DNA from: Thunnus maccoyii
Lineage: Eukaryota; Chordata; Actinopteri; Scombriformes; Scombridae
Direction: 5' to 3'
Assembly (NCBI RefSeq): GCF_910596095.1
Contig: NC_056555.1
Coordinates: 10,231,501 to 10,295,500 of the forward strand
DNA: 64,000 nt
Positions 13,601 to 46,155 of the stretch are shown one piece after another. Each line of letters begins with the position of its first letter. The first letter of the stretch is position 1. The position numbers were made by a program, and so were the translations under genes. The notes under the pieces were generated by a model, which made no database searches, was not told the DNA's origin, and saw only the letters and a program-made list of their open reading frames with translations.

Positions 13601-16600
13601 AGCTGACTCATGAAAATAGAAATCCTCCTGGTTGTTGACCTTTTACCCCACACAGGAAACTCATCAATGATACAAGATTATCAGCTGCAGGATTATTATT
13701 TTCCAGAGATATGGATTTCCTTTTCATGATTTGTGTCATTAACATCACTGTCTATCATAAACATTCTTTACCTCATCTATAAAATGGTTTAAGACCACAT
13801 AAGACTGTGTAAAATGTATATTTATCAAAGTATTTTGGTTCTAGGACAGAAACTAACTCTTCACACTGCCGCCTCCTCTTTTCCTGCAGTTTGAGATTGT
13901 CTCGCAGCACCTGGTGTTTGCCAACTGTATCCCACTCATCCTCAAGTTCTTCAACCAGAACATCATGTCTTATATCAGTGCCAAAAACAGGTAAGATTTT
14001 TTTTTCACTCACTGTATCCTCAGTATAAACACTGCACTTTTTGTTTTGCTGTCTAATGACAGGCAGGTTCGGTTTGGCACAAGAGATGCAGTAAAAAAAA
14101 GTGAGCTCTCGTTATCTTCATCCCATTACGATTAAAGATAAAGATGGTCCTCTGGTATGACAGTATAAAACAGGTTATCACAAGTATGAGCGGAAGTCCT
14201 GTATCTCACGAATGTACAAGTGCAGGCTTCCAGGAAGTGGCACAGATGGCTTCACAGCAGCAGATTAGGGTGTGAAAGAAATTTAAAAAAGCATAAAATC
14301 AGGTGACAGGACTGTACAGGTGAAAGAACAGGTCCAATCTGTGTGCAGGCTGTAATACCAAACTGACAAGAAGACTTAAATTAAACTATTATTTTACACA
14401 CTTTGATGCAGCAGTGAACAAACAAAAGATGTTTCCTCCCTGTTCTCATTGCAGTATATGTGTGCTGGACTTCCCCCACTGTGTGGTCCATGAGATGCCT
14501 GAGCTCACAGCTGAGAGCCTGGTGAGTCAAAACACCTGACTGATCCACACTGGATGAAGGCCATTAAGGAAAGAAGCCTTCCAGCTTCCAATTATGACCT
14601 TGATGTGTGTGTGTGTGTGTGTTTTTTTTCAGGAAGCAGGAGACAACAATCAATTCTGTTGGAGAAACTTGTTTTCTTGTATAAACCTACTGAGAATCTT
14701 GAACAAGCTGACCAAGTGGAAACACTCGAGGACCATGGTGAGTAATTCTCCAACACTGCAAAGAGAGCAGCCTTGAGGGAAAACGTTCACTGACATGACT
14801 GTAAAAAGTATAAATCCCAATGTGACTCATGATATGATATGATCAAAATTTGAGTAAAAAAAGGGGGGAAAAGTTGGCTGTGTGATGATATTGTTGTATG
14901 TGTTCATTGCAAATCAAAACAACTGTATCAAGTAACTTTATCTTGAAAGATATTAAATTTCCTACACAAAATCAGCATTTTTTGCATATGTTTTAAAGAA
15001 ATCAAGCTTGCACACAATTTGCAAAGACAAAATAAAAATACATTTCACACAGATTTAAGCCAAAAATTAACTTGAACATAGATGTTTTTATATGTTGTGA
15101 AGCGGGAAAAAAATAGTTGGGTTAAATCTCATTAAATTTGAGTTACTCACTTGACCTGTAGCAACATGTAAAGACAGCGGCTTAATCCAGCCATGGATGA
15201 ACATTTTGTTAACACACAGCATGCTCAGAAATTCTCCTCTCGTCATTTTCATTCTCCCGTCAGATGCTGGTGGTGTTCAAGTCTGCTCCCATCCTGAAGA
15301 GAGCCCTGAAGGTGAAGCAGGCCATGATGCAGCTCTATGTTCTCAAGCTGCTTAAGATCCAGACCAAATATCTGGGCCGCCAGTGGAGGAAGAGCAACAT
15401 GAAGACCATGTCGGCCATCTACCAGAAGGTCCGCCACAGGCTTAATGACGACTGGGCCTACGGAAATGGTAAAAAAAAAAAAAAAGTTCACTTAGGGTTT
15501 AGTTAAAGACCTTTTAAACCTTTCAGTACGTTTTGATTTTAGACTGTGAGTGCACAAAAGACATTAAAAGATGACTAATTAATAACAGCAGTATCTCAAT
15601 TTGTACAGATAGTTCCAGCCCTTATTCATGATTTATGGTGATAAAAACTGTTGTATTATGTTATAAACATTTTAAAGTGCAGCTTTAATTAAACTAGTGC
15701 CAATGGTTTTCATTTTCCTCAGGAATGTAGGGTCTCAGAGTAGATTTAAGGACAATCTGCAGTGCTCAGAACACTCACAATGACCCTTATTTGTCATTCT
15801 CTTCATGCCACAAGGCAGTTTAGCATTTCAGTTCTTCATAAATAAAGTGGTCATGGAGATAATGAGTCCCAGCAGTCTTGCTCTGCCCTCACACAGAGCT
15901 GATTAATAGAACAGAGACTTCATTATAAAGAATACACTCACCCCAGCTGTGTGAACATGACATTTCAGGTTAATAAATACTAATTGTTCAATTAATAGCG
16001 GGTGTGTAGTGTTTATGTTTCTGTTCGTGCGGTTATGTCTGTATACATGTGTTTGAAATATAATGCTCCCAAAAGCCACCGCTGAACAGTCAGGATCGTG
16101 TTGCCATAGCAACAGGGAAAAGGGACTTTTCAGGGTCAACATCCCTTGTGGGAGAGCAAGTAATCTGTCCCCATGAGTGTTACAGAAAGAGATGGATAAT
16201 AGCAAAAAAAAAGGGGGGAAATGAGGGGTAATAGTTGGAAATAGAAGAAAATAATTTTATTAGCTGCTGGCTACCCTTCTGTTGAAGTACAAGGTGAAAG
16301 TAGGTGTATGAACATTCAAGTATATATTAAAATAAGTGCCCTTGAGATTGATTTAAATATTTCCTCCCCTCTGCTATCCATCCTTCCCCTCCTCCCAGAT
16401 ATCGACGCACGGCCTTGGGACTTCCAGGCAGAGGAGTGCGCCCTGCGGGAGAGCATCGAGAAGTTCAACAGCCGTCGCTACGACAAGAACAAGAACGGAG
16501 ACTTCGCACCCGTGGACAACTGCCTGCAGAGCGTGCTGGGCCAGCGCGTGGACCTGCCCGAGGACTTCCACTACAGCTACGAGATGTGGCTGGAGAGAGA

Positions 16601-16649
16601 GGTCTTCTCTCAGCCGATCCAGTGGGAGGGGCTGCTGCAGAATCCGTGA
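1682..16649 (+). CDS. strip2: Striatin-interacting protein 2 (STRIPAK scaffold), 3' 18 coding exons; 5' end outside window
   Basis: Core scaffold subunit of the STRIPAK phosphatase-kinase complex, which joins striatin/PP2A to GCK kinases and affects cell shape and the cytoskeleton. Exons seen: 1682-1816, 2235-2355, 3296-3364, 4192-4298, 5401-5528, 5894-6082, (optional 6707-6757), 9726-9958, 10841-10906, 11015-11078, 11373-11444, 11574-11648, 11979-12076, 12667-12793, 13890-13990, 14455-14521, 14633-14737, 15264-15468, 16399-16649 (stop TGA). All junctions keep one frame and give 736 codons without the optional exon. Recognised by the long conserved C-terminal half (for example [52 protein letters not shown]). 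STRIP2 rather than STRIP1 is inferred from [15 protein letters not shown] and the [20 protein letters not shown] tail, and from smkr1 and stmp1 lying nearby. A Gln run and a Pro run flank the mid-protein acidic linker. About 100 N-terminal codons are missing to the left. Confidence 0.95.
4111..4144. repeat. CA microsatellite
   Basis: (AC)n run just upstream of the strip2 exon at 4192, in its polypyrimidine-side intron. Similar TG/CA runs occur at about 8189-8206, 10752-10769, 12633-12659, 30860-30879 and 53170-53198. Confidence 0.9.
4425..4780. repeat. Dispersed teleost repeat in a strip2 intron
   Basis: Holds phrases that I know as highly repeated in percomorph genomes: 'atctcaacaactattggatgg', 'tttatgaccaaatacctgca' and the run of 'gcatgttagcat' words near 4680-4720. 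No ORF. Family membership is by memory of the motif and was not checked by a search. Confidence 0.6.
4812..5192. mobile_element. Long-terminal-inverted-repeat MITE in a strip2 intron
   Basis: The left end (4814-4870, with 'acctgtacaatctaatgcaa') is mirrored by the right end (about 5133-5190), giving inverted arms of nearly 60 bp. A second nested inverted pair (around 5020-5046 and 5088-5114, 'gtgcatcatattgaaaag') sits inside, so most of the element could fold into one hairpin. Non-coding. Target-site duplication is at most TA and uncertain. Confidence 0.8.
6707..6757 (+). CDS. strip2: Candidate 51-nt cassette exon of strip2
   Basis: A good acceptor (pyrimidine tract, then CCCCACAG) precedes 51 nt reading [17 protein letters not shown], followed by CAG|GTCTTT, a weak donor. 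Its phase is 0/0, matching the flanking exons that end at 6082 and start at 9726, so inclusion adds 17 residues without a frameshift between the Arg-rich GRRSRR stretch and PLVKQDSLD. The human STRIP2 sequence as I recall it lacks this insert, so this is probably an alternative exon. It could instead be a chance ORF between splice-like sites. Confidence 0.6.
8528..9055. mobile_element. Foldback element of the 'gcttagcttagcat' family in a strip2 intron
   Basis: 'gattagcttagcttagcat' near 8653 is mirrored by 'atgctaagctaagctaac' near 8999, with surrounding inverted similarity (gagccaggag / ctcctggctc). The opening 'ttacattttgggaaatg' matches the end of the element at 50078-51110, so both are one family. 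No protein. The 6.7-9.7 kb intron otherwise holds pyrimidine-rich sequence and a TG microsatellite, with no exon seen except the optional one at 6707. Confidence 0.7.
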
Positions 16650-18870
16650 TGCAGGGACGAGGGAGGGAGGGAGGGAGGGTGAATGTCGGAGGGGATTGTG
16701 GCAAAAGAGAGGTCACGTACAAGCCTGTCGGAGTGGTTTTAGGGTGCGATTTTTAAGAGGGAGGGGATGTAGGATATTCTGTACATCAGTGATGGAGGGA
16801 GGGGGGAGGGTAAAGGGGAAAAAAGAAGCCGGAGGTGAAGAAAGTCACCTCGCAGATGGAAGATGAAAGAGAAAAATGGAGCAAAGTTGAGGAGCACAGA
16901 CGCACAAATAGACGCCACACACTTCACACACACTTGACGCTAACATGTGCCTATGACTACTGTGAACACATGGACGTGACAGGCAAGAACAGAGGTAGCA
17001 GTTAATAAGAAACATCTGATATCGCTGTAGCAGGAGACTGTTTTGGCCAGTTATACTGCCTACCCCACATCCCGTTGGTGCTGGTTTGACTCCTCCTTCG
17101 TTATTTATTTGTATCAATGTGTGTGATCAACTTTTTTTATTATAAATGATTTTTTTTTTTGAGAGAAGATGTAAATTTAAATGATTTCTAATCAGTTTTT
17201 GTCTTGATAATTTGTGGGTTTTTTCATTTTAATCACAAAGCCTATCGTAGGTATTGGGTTTTAGATTGTTGGTGATGGATTTGAACGTTTTCTTATGCAT
17301 TTTCTAGGGGAAAAAAAGGCTTTTTGGAAACAGACCACAGGGTCATTTTGATAGTCCAAATGTAAGAGTGGGAGCCGTTTCCTCTCATGGCATAATGATC
17401 ACCCAAAAAAAAACTAATATGACAGCTGTAAGTGTTCACGAATGTAAAGTGTGTGTGCAAAAAGAATAGAAGCAGTTATCTGAAAAAGGGCAGATGTTGA
17501 GAGGAGAAGAAAAAAAGAAACTATCCTATTTGTTCACTTTTAAAATAGAAAAATGTACCTTACACAGAATTCTTGCTATTCCAGATATGTTAGACACTTC
17601 CGTAATCTTATCAAATCCAGAAGTCGCAAATCTGTAATCACTGATGTCATCCAGGATTTATTCGCACACACATATCCAACCTCAGCAATTATCAGAATAG
17701 CAGGAATCCTTCAGCTCACCGTCTTCACTACTTTTACAGGCCACCTCCCTCTCCATCTGCCCGACCACCACACTAAACCACTGAGCTCCTGGTGGCCTTG
17801 GTGAGCACTTTGTTGTCACAAAAATGGTGCTGTTTTTTTTTGTTTTTTTTTCTAGTACGTCTTCACTGTACCTTACCCTACCTATCAGAGTTTGTACTTG
17901 AGAGCTCTTAAGTGGAAACGTCTCTACTAAAGCACACACAAACAAGCACAGAAGACAAATAGCATGCTCACTTTTTTTTTTGTTATCTACTCGCTGTGAG
18001 GGGTCAAGAGCCGTTATGTATTATCTTTGTATAGATCAATAATTAAGTCTTGACTCGTGCTTCTCTGTGGAAATGTGCATGGCCACCGTTCTGTTTTCTG
18101 AGTACCTGTATTTGGAACAGCTTTTTTTTTTTTTGACCAACGATGTTTCCAGCACAATTAGAAAATGTTTCTGTGTTCTGCATTACAAGGGATTTTACTG
18201 TTTTTCTTCATCAGGAGATAGAAATCTTTGAAAATAATATTGTATACTTAATAGATTCTCAGGTTTATGGAGATAATATATTGCAACTATAGCTCACTCT
18301 AGCTTCACTACCTGCTGTGATGAATACACATTATCGTCACATTCTTACACTGAACTAACACCTGAAGCACTGCCGCCGCGTAGGTCGTTGTCGGGGTGTT
18401 AGTACATTTTCACACAGTCACTCAACACAATAACTCATTGTAAGTGTGTATCTATGTCAGTTACGTTTCAACTATTGTATCTCGTGCCAAATTTGAGTGC
18501 CATTTTCTATTTTTATTTGGTTGTTGTTGCCTCCATTGTTGTATTTAAGGTTTTTCATTCGAATCGCCTCTGAAGGTTTGCAATACAAGATGTTATTTTC
18601 TACCTGAAAATTGTACAATCAATGAAAATAGCTGTTTTACTGTATCTGGTACAATATTTTACCAGATGTGTTAAGCATTGTATGGATGTTACTACAGTAT
18701 ATATGTGTTTTTGTTACACATTTCCATATAAGCATAGTCTAGATGAATACTCTACACTGAATTTGTTCAGGGGTATGTGCAATTACTGATCTGTAGAGGC
18801 ATTATTCAATAGAAAGACAAATTACAATATCAGAGTTGCTTATTAAACAATGTTGAACAATTGTGAATGT
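16650..18870 (+). other. strip2: strip2 3' UTR
   Basis: AT-rich, no long ORF, directly after the TGA at 16649. The best poly(A) hexamer is ATTAAA at 18842-18847, which would give a 3' UTR of about 2.2 kb. The end is an estimate. Between about 18870 and 19565 I see nothing but a short (ACATC)n-type run near 19004-19025. Confidence 0.5.
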
Positions 18871-19647
18871 TTGTTGACTATGAATTACATTGCAGCTCTG
18901 AGGAAGTCGTGCAGATAACAGAGTGTAGAAAGCTGGTCAACACACAAAGCTGTGTACACACCCATACACACAAACAGTAAAGGTCAAACTGACCACACAC
19001 TCGCATCACATCACATCACATCACACATTTCCTCGGGCCAATGTTCCAACAGTTTGGGTACAGCTGTTGTGGCTGAGGATGGGAGCATATGCCCTCTCTA
19101 TGATTGGCTGGCAGTGTAATGATGTAAAACTGTCCTGTACTCATTCTTAACCCTGATAGGGTCAAGATACAGTATCACTGGGGACAAATGAATCATTTTG
19201 GGGATGTTATTTAGTGTCTGTGTCTACCCGGTCTTCAGTGCACCTGAATGCATCTCCTACAGCTACATGAAAGCAGAGTGATATGTAGTTGGAACAGAAA
19301 CAATACAATAGTATAATATTTCCTGAGTGAAATGAGGCTCACACAAAGAGACACTTGCTGTGTCGGAGCACCAGGACCATTAAAGCAGGAGATACAGCTG
19401 AGAGCAAGAGACATGACTCATTGATTGCGTGATATTAAACCATCAGTACACAGAAATACATGGATGTGTGATCTCAGGCCTGTGAGGCCTGTGTGTGATC
19501 TGTCAGCATTTAGTATAGTAAATCTATTTATCACTTGCACAGAGGAATATGTAAAGACGAGATAATTAGTCTTTTCTTATATGGTTTTAATGTAGAATAT
19601 ATCATACAATGTTTTACACAGTCTGGTACAAAAATGCTTTTTTTAGT

Positions 19648-20843
<1,196 letters not shown>

Positions 20844-21314
20844 CCGTGACAGCTCAAACCCGACAGGAAACGCTGTGTAGCGGCCAAGTCCTGCGATGTG
20901 AAAAGTCAAACAACTTATGAAAAAGTAGTGAAAGTGACACAATATAACTTTATACTATATTTGTCCACTTAATCACCCTAAAAATAGCCAGTCCTGACTA
21001 TACTCTGTGTAGTCTGTGTTGTAGGGGTGGCTAGACGCGAGCTGCTGTTGCCATGGTTACACGTTCAATGCGGAACTAGCTTTAAAATGGTTGAAATTGT
21101 TAAAAACGCAGTTTAGCTCAACACATGTTGCATTTACTTTTGTAAATGACCTATGAATGACCTCCGAATATTATTTACGAAATATATGATGCAAATTATT
21201 ATTGTTATTATTAATATGACCTCGCTCAACCTCACCGGAAAAGAAACTTTGAACCCTAGAGTTTCGACCAATGAAAGAGATGCAAGCTACCGGTGGTTTC
21301 AACAGCTGTCGCAG
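20844..21314. promoter_or_regulatory. Shared divergent promoter region of morn2 and dhx57
   Basis: The morn2 start codon (20843, minus) and the probable first, non-coding dhx57 exon (donor CAG|GTTAGT at 21314/21315) are less than 0.5 kb apart and diverge. A CCAAT box lies at 21268-21272. No clear TATA box. The exact transcription starts cannot be read from the sequence. Confidence 0.5.
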
Positions 21315-21893
21315 GTTAGTACACTTGTTAGGAAAGTTTAGTTTATCAAGATATTTAGCTTTTTTATCTGTTGTCATATATACCTTTATTTTTGTGGCAT
21401 TGTTGAGAAGTTTATCCTCTCGACTTGACTTGTGAGAAACCTTCTTTTAGCTCTGTTAGCTTGTTAAAAACAAGTGTGGAGTGAGCTCGCTAGCTGTTAG
21501 CTTGTTATATAGCTGAAGCCTGATATATAAACCGACACACTAGCGCGTTCCCTCTTATACAGGCTATATCTTGCGCTTTTGTAACTTGATAACATAACAC
21601 ATTGTGATCCAGCCAGGCGTGGGGTTGCTTCAGTCTGCATGCTCAGTTGGGTTGCATAATTGTAGCCACCAGCGCTGTGTGTCAGCCACCATCTCATTGC
21701 TCTCACTTGAACTGAGGAGCCACAACGAGCCGCCCCGCAGCTATGTGCGACTCTGTGGATGTTATAGTAGCTGCCTGCTCTGTCCGTGTCCACAGCTAGC
21801 TCTTCTCTCTGGTGTATCCAGGATTATTATCGGATACTTCAAGGGCTGAGAAGATTTTATTCAAACAATACAATCTCCTGCCTCTCTTCACAG

Positions 21894-21927
21894 ATTATTT
21901 GCTGCGATGAAAAGACGCTGATTGAAG
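21894..21927 (+). other. dhx57: dhx57 5' UTR exon with four-codon uORF
   Basis: Acceptor TCTTCACAG and donor GAAG|GTGAGT bound a 34-nt exon between the presumed first exon (to 21314) and the start-codon exon (acceptor ending 22380). It contains ATG AAA AGA CGC TGA at 21907-21921, a minimal upstream ORF that stops before the main ATG at 22383. Confidence 0.6.
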
Positions 21928-22011
21928 GTGAGTATACTTTGGTATGGCAGCCGGTGTATTTCGAGTAAGCCATGATTGTCGAGGAGTGCTTTAAAAAAAT
22001 CTGTTTATGTC

Positions 22012-22366
22012 TATAGAGCTGTGACGATTAATTGATTAGTTGTCAACTTTTAAATTAATTACCAACTATTTTGATAATCGATTAATCGTTTGGAGTCATA
22101 TTTTAAGAAAAAATGTCCAAATTCTTTGATTCCAGCTTTTCAAATGTAGATATTTTCTGATTTCTTTAGTCCTCTGTGACAGTAATCTGAATATCTTTGG
22201 GTTGTGGGCTGTTGTTTGGGACAAAAACAAGACTTTTGGGAAATACTGACTGTCATTTTTCACCATTTTCTGTCACTTTATAGACAAAACAGCTAATCAA
22301 ATAATCAAGAAAATAATCAACAAATTAACCAATAATGGAAATAATCGTTAGTTGCAGCCTCATATG
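22012..22366. repeat. Dispersed repeat 'gattaatcgattag...gttgcagcc', copy 1
   Basis: Runs from 'agagctgtgacgattaattg' to 'aataatcgttagttgcagcc' in the dhx57 intron just before the start-codon exon. A second copy in the same orientation lies at 33622-33964. AT-rich, no ORF. This type of sequence is very common in teleost genomes. Confidence 0.75.
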
Positions 22367-22382
22367 TATCTATTGACAGAAA

Positions 22383-31030
<8,648 letters not shown>

Positions 31031-31915
31031 CTCTGCTACTTTATTCCCCTTTAAACCCTTTTTTGTCACCCTCAAGGGCTTAAATGCATGGAGCTCTGCA
31101 GTATAGATGTCTTTCTGCTCCTGCATCACTGCCACATAGTGATTTACTCCATTGATCCCACCGAGGGATCCTCACAAGGAGGAAAGTCAGAGTAAATAAC
31201 CCTGAAACTGGTTGAAATTTGTATTGTGTTTCTCCAACACATATCAGCAGGCCAAATACTGTACTTGAAGTGCAGTCCTCTGGTTGAAGGACAGTCACCA
31301 CACCACCCTGCTGTCATTGTGTTGCTGCACTAGGGGCTTTTTAAATCAAAGTATGCCTTGGGGAAAAAAAAAAAAATCGCTCTATGCAGGTGATCCATAA
31401 ACCTCCAGCGCTGTTACTGCTGAAATCAAGTCTTATTTTGCTATTGATGAAATGCAACAATAGAAAAGTTCTTGTTTTTTGATGCCATACTACTACTGTA
31501 TGTGCAGTAAATTGGCACAGAATTGATTGTGAAATTATGTCAGATAAGATGTCAGATGAATTGTGCACAGTGCATTTTTATTTTGAGTTGTGTGTCTTTC
31601 TCACAACTGAGAAGTTTCTTGGATCCATATTGGATTTCTTACACTCATAGTGACTGCATACTTATTATGGTTATGAATATTTATTTGTAGTGCATGATTG
31701 AGAGATCCAAGAGCTTCTGCATGGTATTCGGTTGTTTTACATTTACTGAATGTATTTCAATGTTACAGTGATGTCAAAACTACACTTTCACAATGTGAAT
31801 GCAAGGGCTTTTTAAATCAGGAGAACTTGATGTGAGTTGCCAAAGAGTTTGAAAGCTGTTGTCTTAACAAGTGATGAATCCCACTGCACAAAAAATAAAA
31901 AAAGTGAAGACGGCT
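31031..31915 (+). other. dhx57: dhx57 3' UTR
   Basis: Non-coding sequence after the TAG at 31030, with AATAAA at 31894-31899 in an A-rich stretch. The end position is estimated from the hexamer. Confidence 0.6.
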
Positions 31916-32395
31916 ATCTGCTGGCTTTTATTTGCATTCTTACAGATTCCGTTTAGTTTTTCAGCTTTGTGATGTGTTTGAGGACAATTGCATCTCGGAT
32001 GCAGCTAAAGAATTTACAGGCTTGGCAGAGAGGCCAACCCCGTCATTCATGAGTGAGTCTGTTCTGTCTCTATGACAACAGGACATAAACAAATGGGGTA
32101 TCACTGTCCCCGTTGAAGCCATTCAGTTGCCACTTAGAACAGTGCCAAGTCCAGAACTGGTAAGATATATATATTTTTAATTAACAATTTCACTGTGTAG
32201 GCTGTTTTAAAAATGCACTTTTTTATGCTTATCCTTTAAAGTAAGCAAATTCCTTAATTGTAGTCTGCTTTTGAACTAATGACAAATCATTTTGTTCATG
32301 TACTGTTTATTATAGCATACTAAACAAAGTAACTAATTTCACAGATGGATGGATCATCCATCATCATATAGGAAGTGACACTGACGTCTTTCACT

Positions 32396-32751
32396 ATGGT
32401 AAAGTTCAGTAAACAGACAATGCAAACTATTAATAGTCAAAGTGGAGTAACTGATCTAAATTGAGTAAAACACTTGTATTTCTTCCAAAGCCCACCAAAT
32501 CCAGGAAATCAAGATCCCACAGTTCTAGGCCCGCCAAGAAGAGTGGGAGTCCAAAAACACCCAAAAAGAGGTCTTCCAGTGCCAAATCCAGTAAGAAAGA
32601 GGTTGACATCCTCAGCCCAGCAGCCATGGAGAATGTCTACTACATTTCACACAATGCAGTGGACTGTTTGGAGTTCAGAGGCTTTGGGTGGCCAAATTCA
32701 AAGAATAAGAAGAAGAAAAAGAAGGGAAGAAAGCGGAAGAAGAAAAAGTAG
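32396..32751 (+). CDS. smkr1: Small lysine-rich protein 1
   Basis: Two coding exons: ATG at 32396-32398, immediately followed by donor GTAAAG, then 32491-32751 (acceptor TTCTTCCAAAG, stop TAG). The product has 87 residues: a basic N-terminus starting [10 protein letters not shown], a conserved core [20 protein letters not shown] and [11 protein letters not shown], and a Lys-rich tail. The core and the MP(A/T)K start match vertebrate SMKR1, whose function is unknown. The intron is only 92 nt. In human, SMKR1 lies next to STRIP2; here morn2 and dhx57 lie between. No clear poly(A) hexamer was found after the stop. The gene is tail-to-tail with stmp1. Confidence 0.85.
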
Positions 32752-33520
32752 ATCACATTTTGCCAAAGCTAAGATACTTTTTTTTTAATACATTAGGATG
32801 AATGGGACAGTAAAATTTAATGCCTTGCTTGTGGCTCCCTCTGGTGGACAGATTTGTGACAGCACAAGTAAAACACTTCTTGTACTAGTGCAATGCAGCA
32901 ATATAGATATTGTTTTTGATTCCACAAATTCATACAGTACTGTTAAGCAAATGTGTGCCAGTAAATCATTACATAACTCATGAGACAAAGACTTTGAAAT
33001 TCATCATCAGCAACTTTATTGGAAGCTGAGTGTTTCAGAATTGTATATGTATGCACCAATATCATAAAAAGTTTGGCAGTTGTTATTGACAATTAGGATG
33101 CTTGTGAGGGAAAGTCCTTAAACTCTGATGTACCAGCTTACTCTTTTCATATTCACTTTAGGGACACCTAATGTGAAAATGAGTGTCATGTGTGAGTTAA
33201 AACACCACTGTGCATCCTAGAAAAGGCCAGCTAACAGTGCCATGACACTGGACTTGAAAGTGTTCCCACAAGGTAGTTTTAATGTCCTTTAAATCCACAC
33301 TTTGCTCCTTGCATCTTATAAAAAATAGGCTACAATGAGAACATGCCTATAAAACTAAAGGCAGAAACAAATACTGCTCCAGGCACTGTTAATATTCCCA
33401 AACATATTTTACATTATCAATCCTTTTATCAAATGTACATCATTATACCATAACCCTGTAAAATAAATAGTTTCTCCGCAGAATCCGTCTATTCTTGCTC
33501 GCAACATGGTCCCTTCTTTC

Positions 33521-34916
33521 TCACTCTGGGGGCTTCTTCTTGGCCTCCACGTCTTTCTTGAAAGCTTCGATTTTCTTGGCTATGTTGGGAACCTAAAGTG
33601 GAAAAAAATCAGTACAGTCAATTAGAGCTGCAGCAATTAGGCGACTAATCGATTAGTCAATCAAAACAAATAATTTAGATAATTGATTAATCATTTCAAG
33701 TCATTTTTTTAAGAAAAAATATCTAAATTCTCTGGTTCCATCTTCTCAAATGTGAATATTTTCTGGTTTCTTTAGTTCTCTATGATAGTAAACTAAATAA
33801 TTTTGGTTGTGGACTGTTGGTCAGGACAAAACATCTTAGGTTGCATCTTGGGCTTTGAGAAACACACTTTCACAATTTCCTGACATTTTATCACCCAAAT
33901 GACTAATCAAGAAAACAATCAACAGATTAACCGATAATGAAAATAGTCGTTAGTAGCAGCCCTACAGTCAATATGCACTCTTATGTATATACAGTTGCCA
34001 ATTCATCAGGTGTACTTACAACAGCCTTTATGAAAGTTATAATGTTCTTTTTTTAAATCCAATTTAGAAATTGAGTTGTATTGTGTTGCACTGAAATGTA
34101 TTTCTTAAATATTTTGTCCACTCCATTTATGTTGAGGAACCAAAATATTCAATTGCACCACAACCTACAGCCTCCCAAATGACCATGAAGTTTATTCAAC
34201 ACTTCTCTTGTACAATTTCAACAAAAACAGGACATTATGATCTTCAGTAGGAGAGTTGTTGCAGAGCCATTTCATTAGATTGCATTTATGGTTGCTAGGT
34301 GTTCATAATAAACTGGAAACTGATGCAGGTCAGTGGGAGGACTGAACAGCTTTAGCAGCACCTGTCCAGACACCCTTGCTTGCCGGTGTTTCGGTTTAAC
34401 AAGTGACCGTGTTACCTGGTGACTCTCAGCAGAATGCGTACGACAACTACATACACACCGGCGGAGGGCATAGGTCAGTGTCACGGAGATTACGTCACTG
34501 ACCTGTTAAATTAAATGAGGACCTTTATTTAAATAAAGAGAGACGTGCAGCAAACTCACATCGTAGTTCTGTGCGAGGTACATTCCCACCACATTCCCCA
34601 AAGTGAAGCCAGCCTGGAAAACAAAATACAAATGTTATTTAGGGCCGAAATATCAATCAATCAAATGATGACTCCACAAGACATTAGTTTTACTGTCATA
34701 CTGACTTCATTGGTTTTTAAAGGGTAACACAGTTAATTGTTAGCTTTTTGGTGGCTGACAGCTACTTTTTAACTTAATAAAACAGAAACTTTTTTCTCGA
34801 ATTTTACTCATGCTAACACATTAGCTATGCTACCTCCGCTGGTGTCTCTCAACATCCTGACAAATGTCGATGTCACACACGATAATGTCAGTTAAACTCA
34901 CCAGAAACTGTAGCAT
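33521..34916 (-). CDS. stmp1: Short transmembrane mitochondrial protein 1 (micropeptide)
   Basis: Minus-strand exons 34916-34902, 34613-34560 and 33592-33521 (stop TGA) encode 46 residues: MLQFL, then AGFTLGNVVGMYLAQNYD, then VPNIAKKIEAFKK and a KKKPPE end. This matches the 47-residue vertebrate STMP1 (C7orf73) nearly residue for residue. The first half is a single membrane segment; the second half is a charged helix. In mammals it sits in the inner mitochondrial membrane and is tied to respiratory complex activity. All junctions are phase 0, and every exon is too short for standard ORF finding. AATAAA at 33020-33015 (minus) is a plausible poly(A) signal, giving a 3' UTR of about 0.5 kb. Head-to-head with dnm1l. 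Confidence 0.95.
33622..33964. repeat. Dispersed repeat 'gattaatcgattag...agcagccc', copy 2
   Basis: Second copy of the repeat at 22012-22366, same strand, clearly diverged by eye. It lies in the stmp1 intron between coding exons 2 and 3. Confidence 0.75.
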
Positions 34917-45244
<10,328 letters not shown>

Positions 45245-46155
45245 AAAATCAACAATGGGAGCTGAACCTGATCTTGTTGGTCTGTTATCTCCTCATCATG
45301 CACTCATCATGTCTAAACTTGAAGATTTGGATTAGCATCCATTAAAAAAAAATGCACTGTTATGATCCCTGCCCCAAACGTAGGTATCATATTGGCTCAC
45401 AGCTACCTGAAAGAAATGTAAGTTAATTGAAGTCTTTATTTAAAATACTCCTTAAATATGCTTTTGTGTCATCTACAGTATAGTATGACAATGCACTGCC
45501 TCTGTAAGTTAATGTTCAAGATAAGACTTTAGAAACTGTAGTTGCCACCCAAGGCTCCTGGAGGAGATGGTGAGTGCAGCCAGAGGTAAAGCACTTCTCA
45601 TTTTGACAGATTGTGGTTAACCAGTATGGAAATGGACTTTGGTGTGAAGCAGAAATGAAAGTTTTGATGCTATTTTGGCAGCTCCACAAAGCCTTCTGCA
45701 AATGTTTTGGCTCCAGGTTATATAAAATCATAAAACATTATTCATCCCCTCATCTGCAACCTTTTCATTTAGGAATAGCTGTCGTGTCAGAAACCATGGA
45801 ACCTCAAAAGTCATAGTGTAACAATACAGCAGGGATTGCTTCATTGAATTGAAAAGACATAAGCTGACTCGCAGCACCACAGTCCTGTGTACATACTCCA
45901 TCACTTTGATTTTTGCACTGTTGTCACCACACTGTACTCTATAGAAAGTCCTGACACTGTAATGCCACCAGAATCTTTATTTATTAATGTGTTATTTAAG
46001 TGTGCGGTTAGTGTCATGAGCACTATTGCAGCTTACTGCAGTAGATGATTTAATTATGTTTACATATCGCTGCCTACATGTGAAATTTATGGTGCACTGT
46101 GGTTCTCTGTGTATGGTTCCCAAAAGAAAGAATAAATAGAGGTATTTTATTGCCA
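45245..46155 (+). other. dnm1l: dnm1l 3' UTR
   Basis: Non-coding sequence after the TGA, ending near AATAAA at 46131-46136. The poly(A) signal of the convergent troponin gene (46285-46280, minus) is only about 150 bp away, so the two transcripts end almost back to back. Confidence 0.6.
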
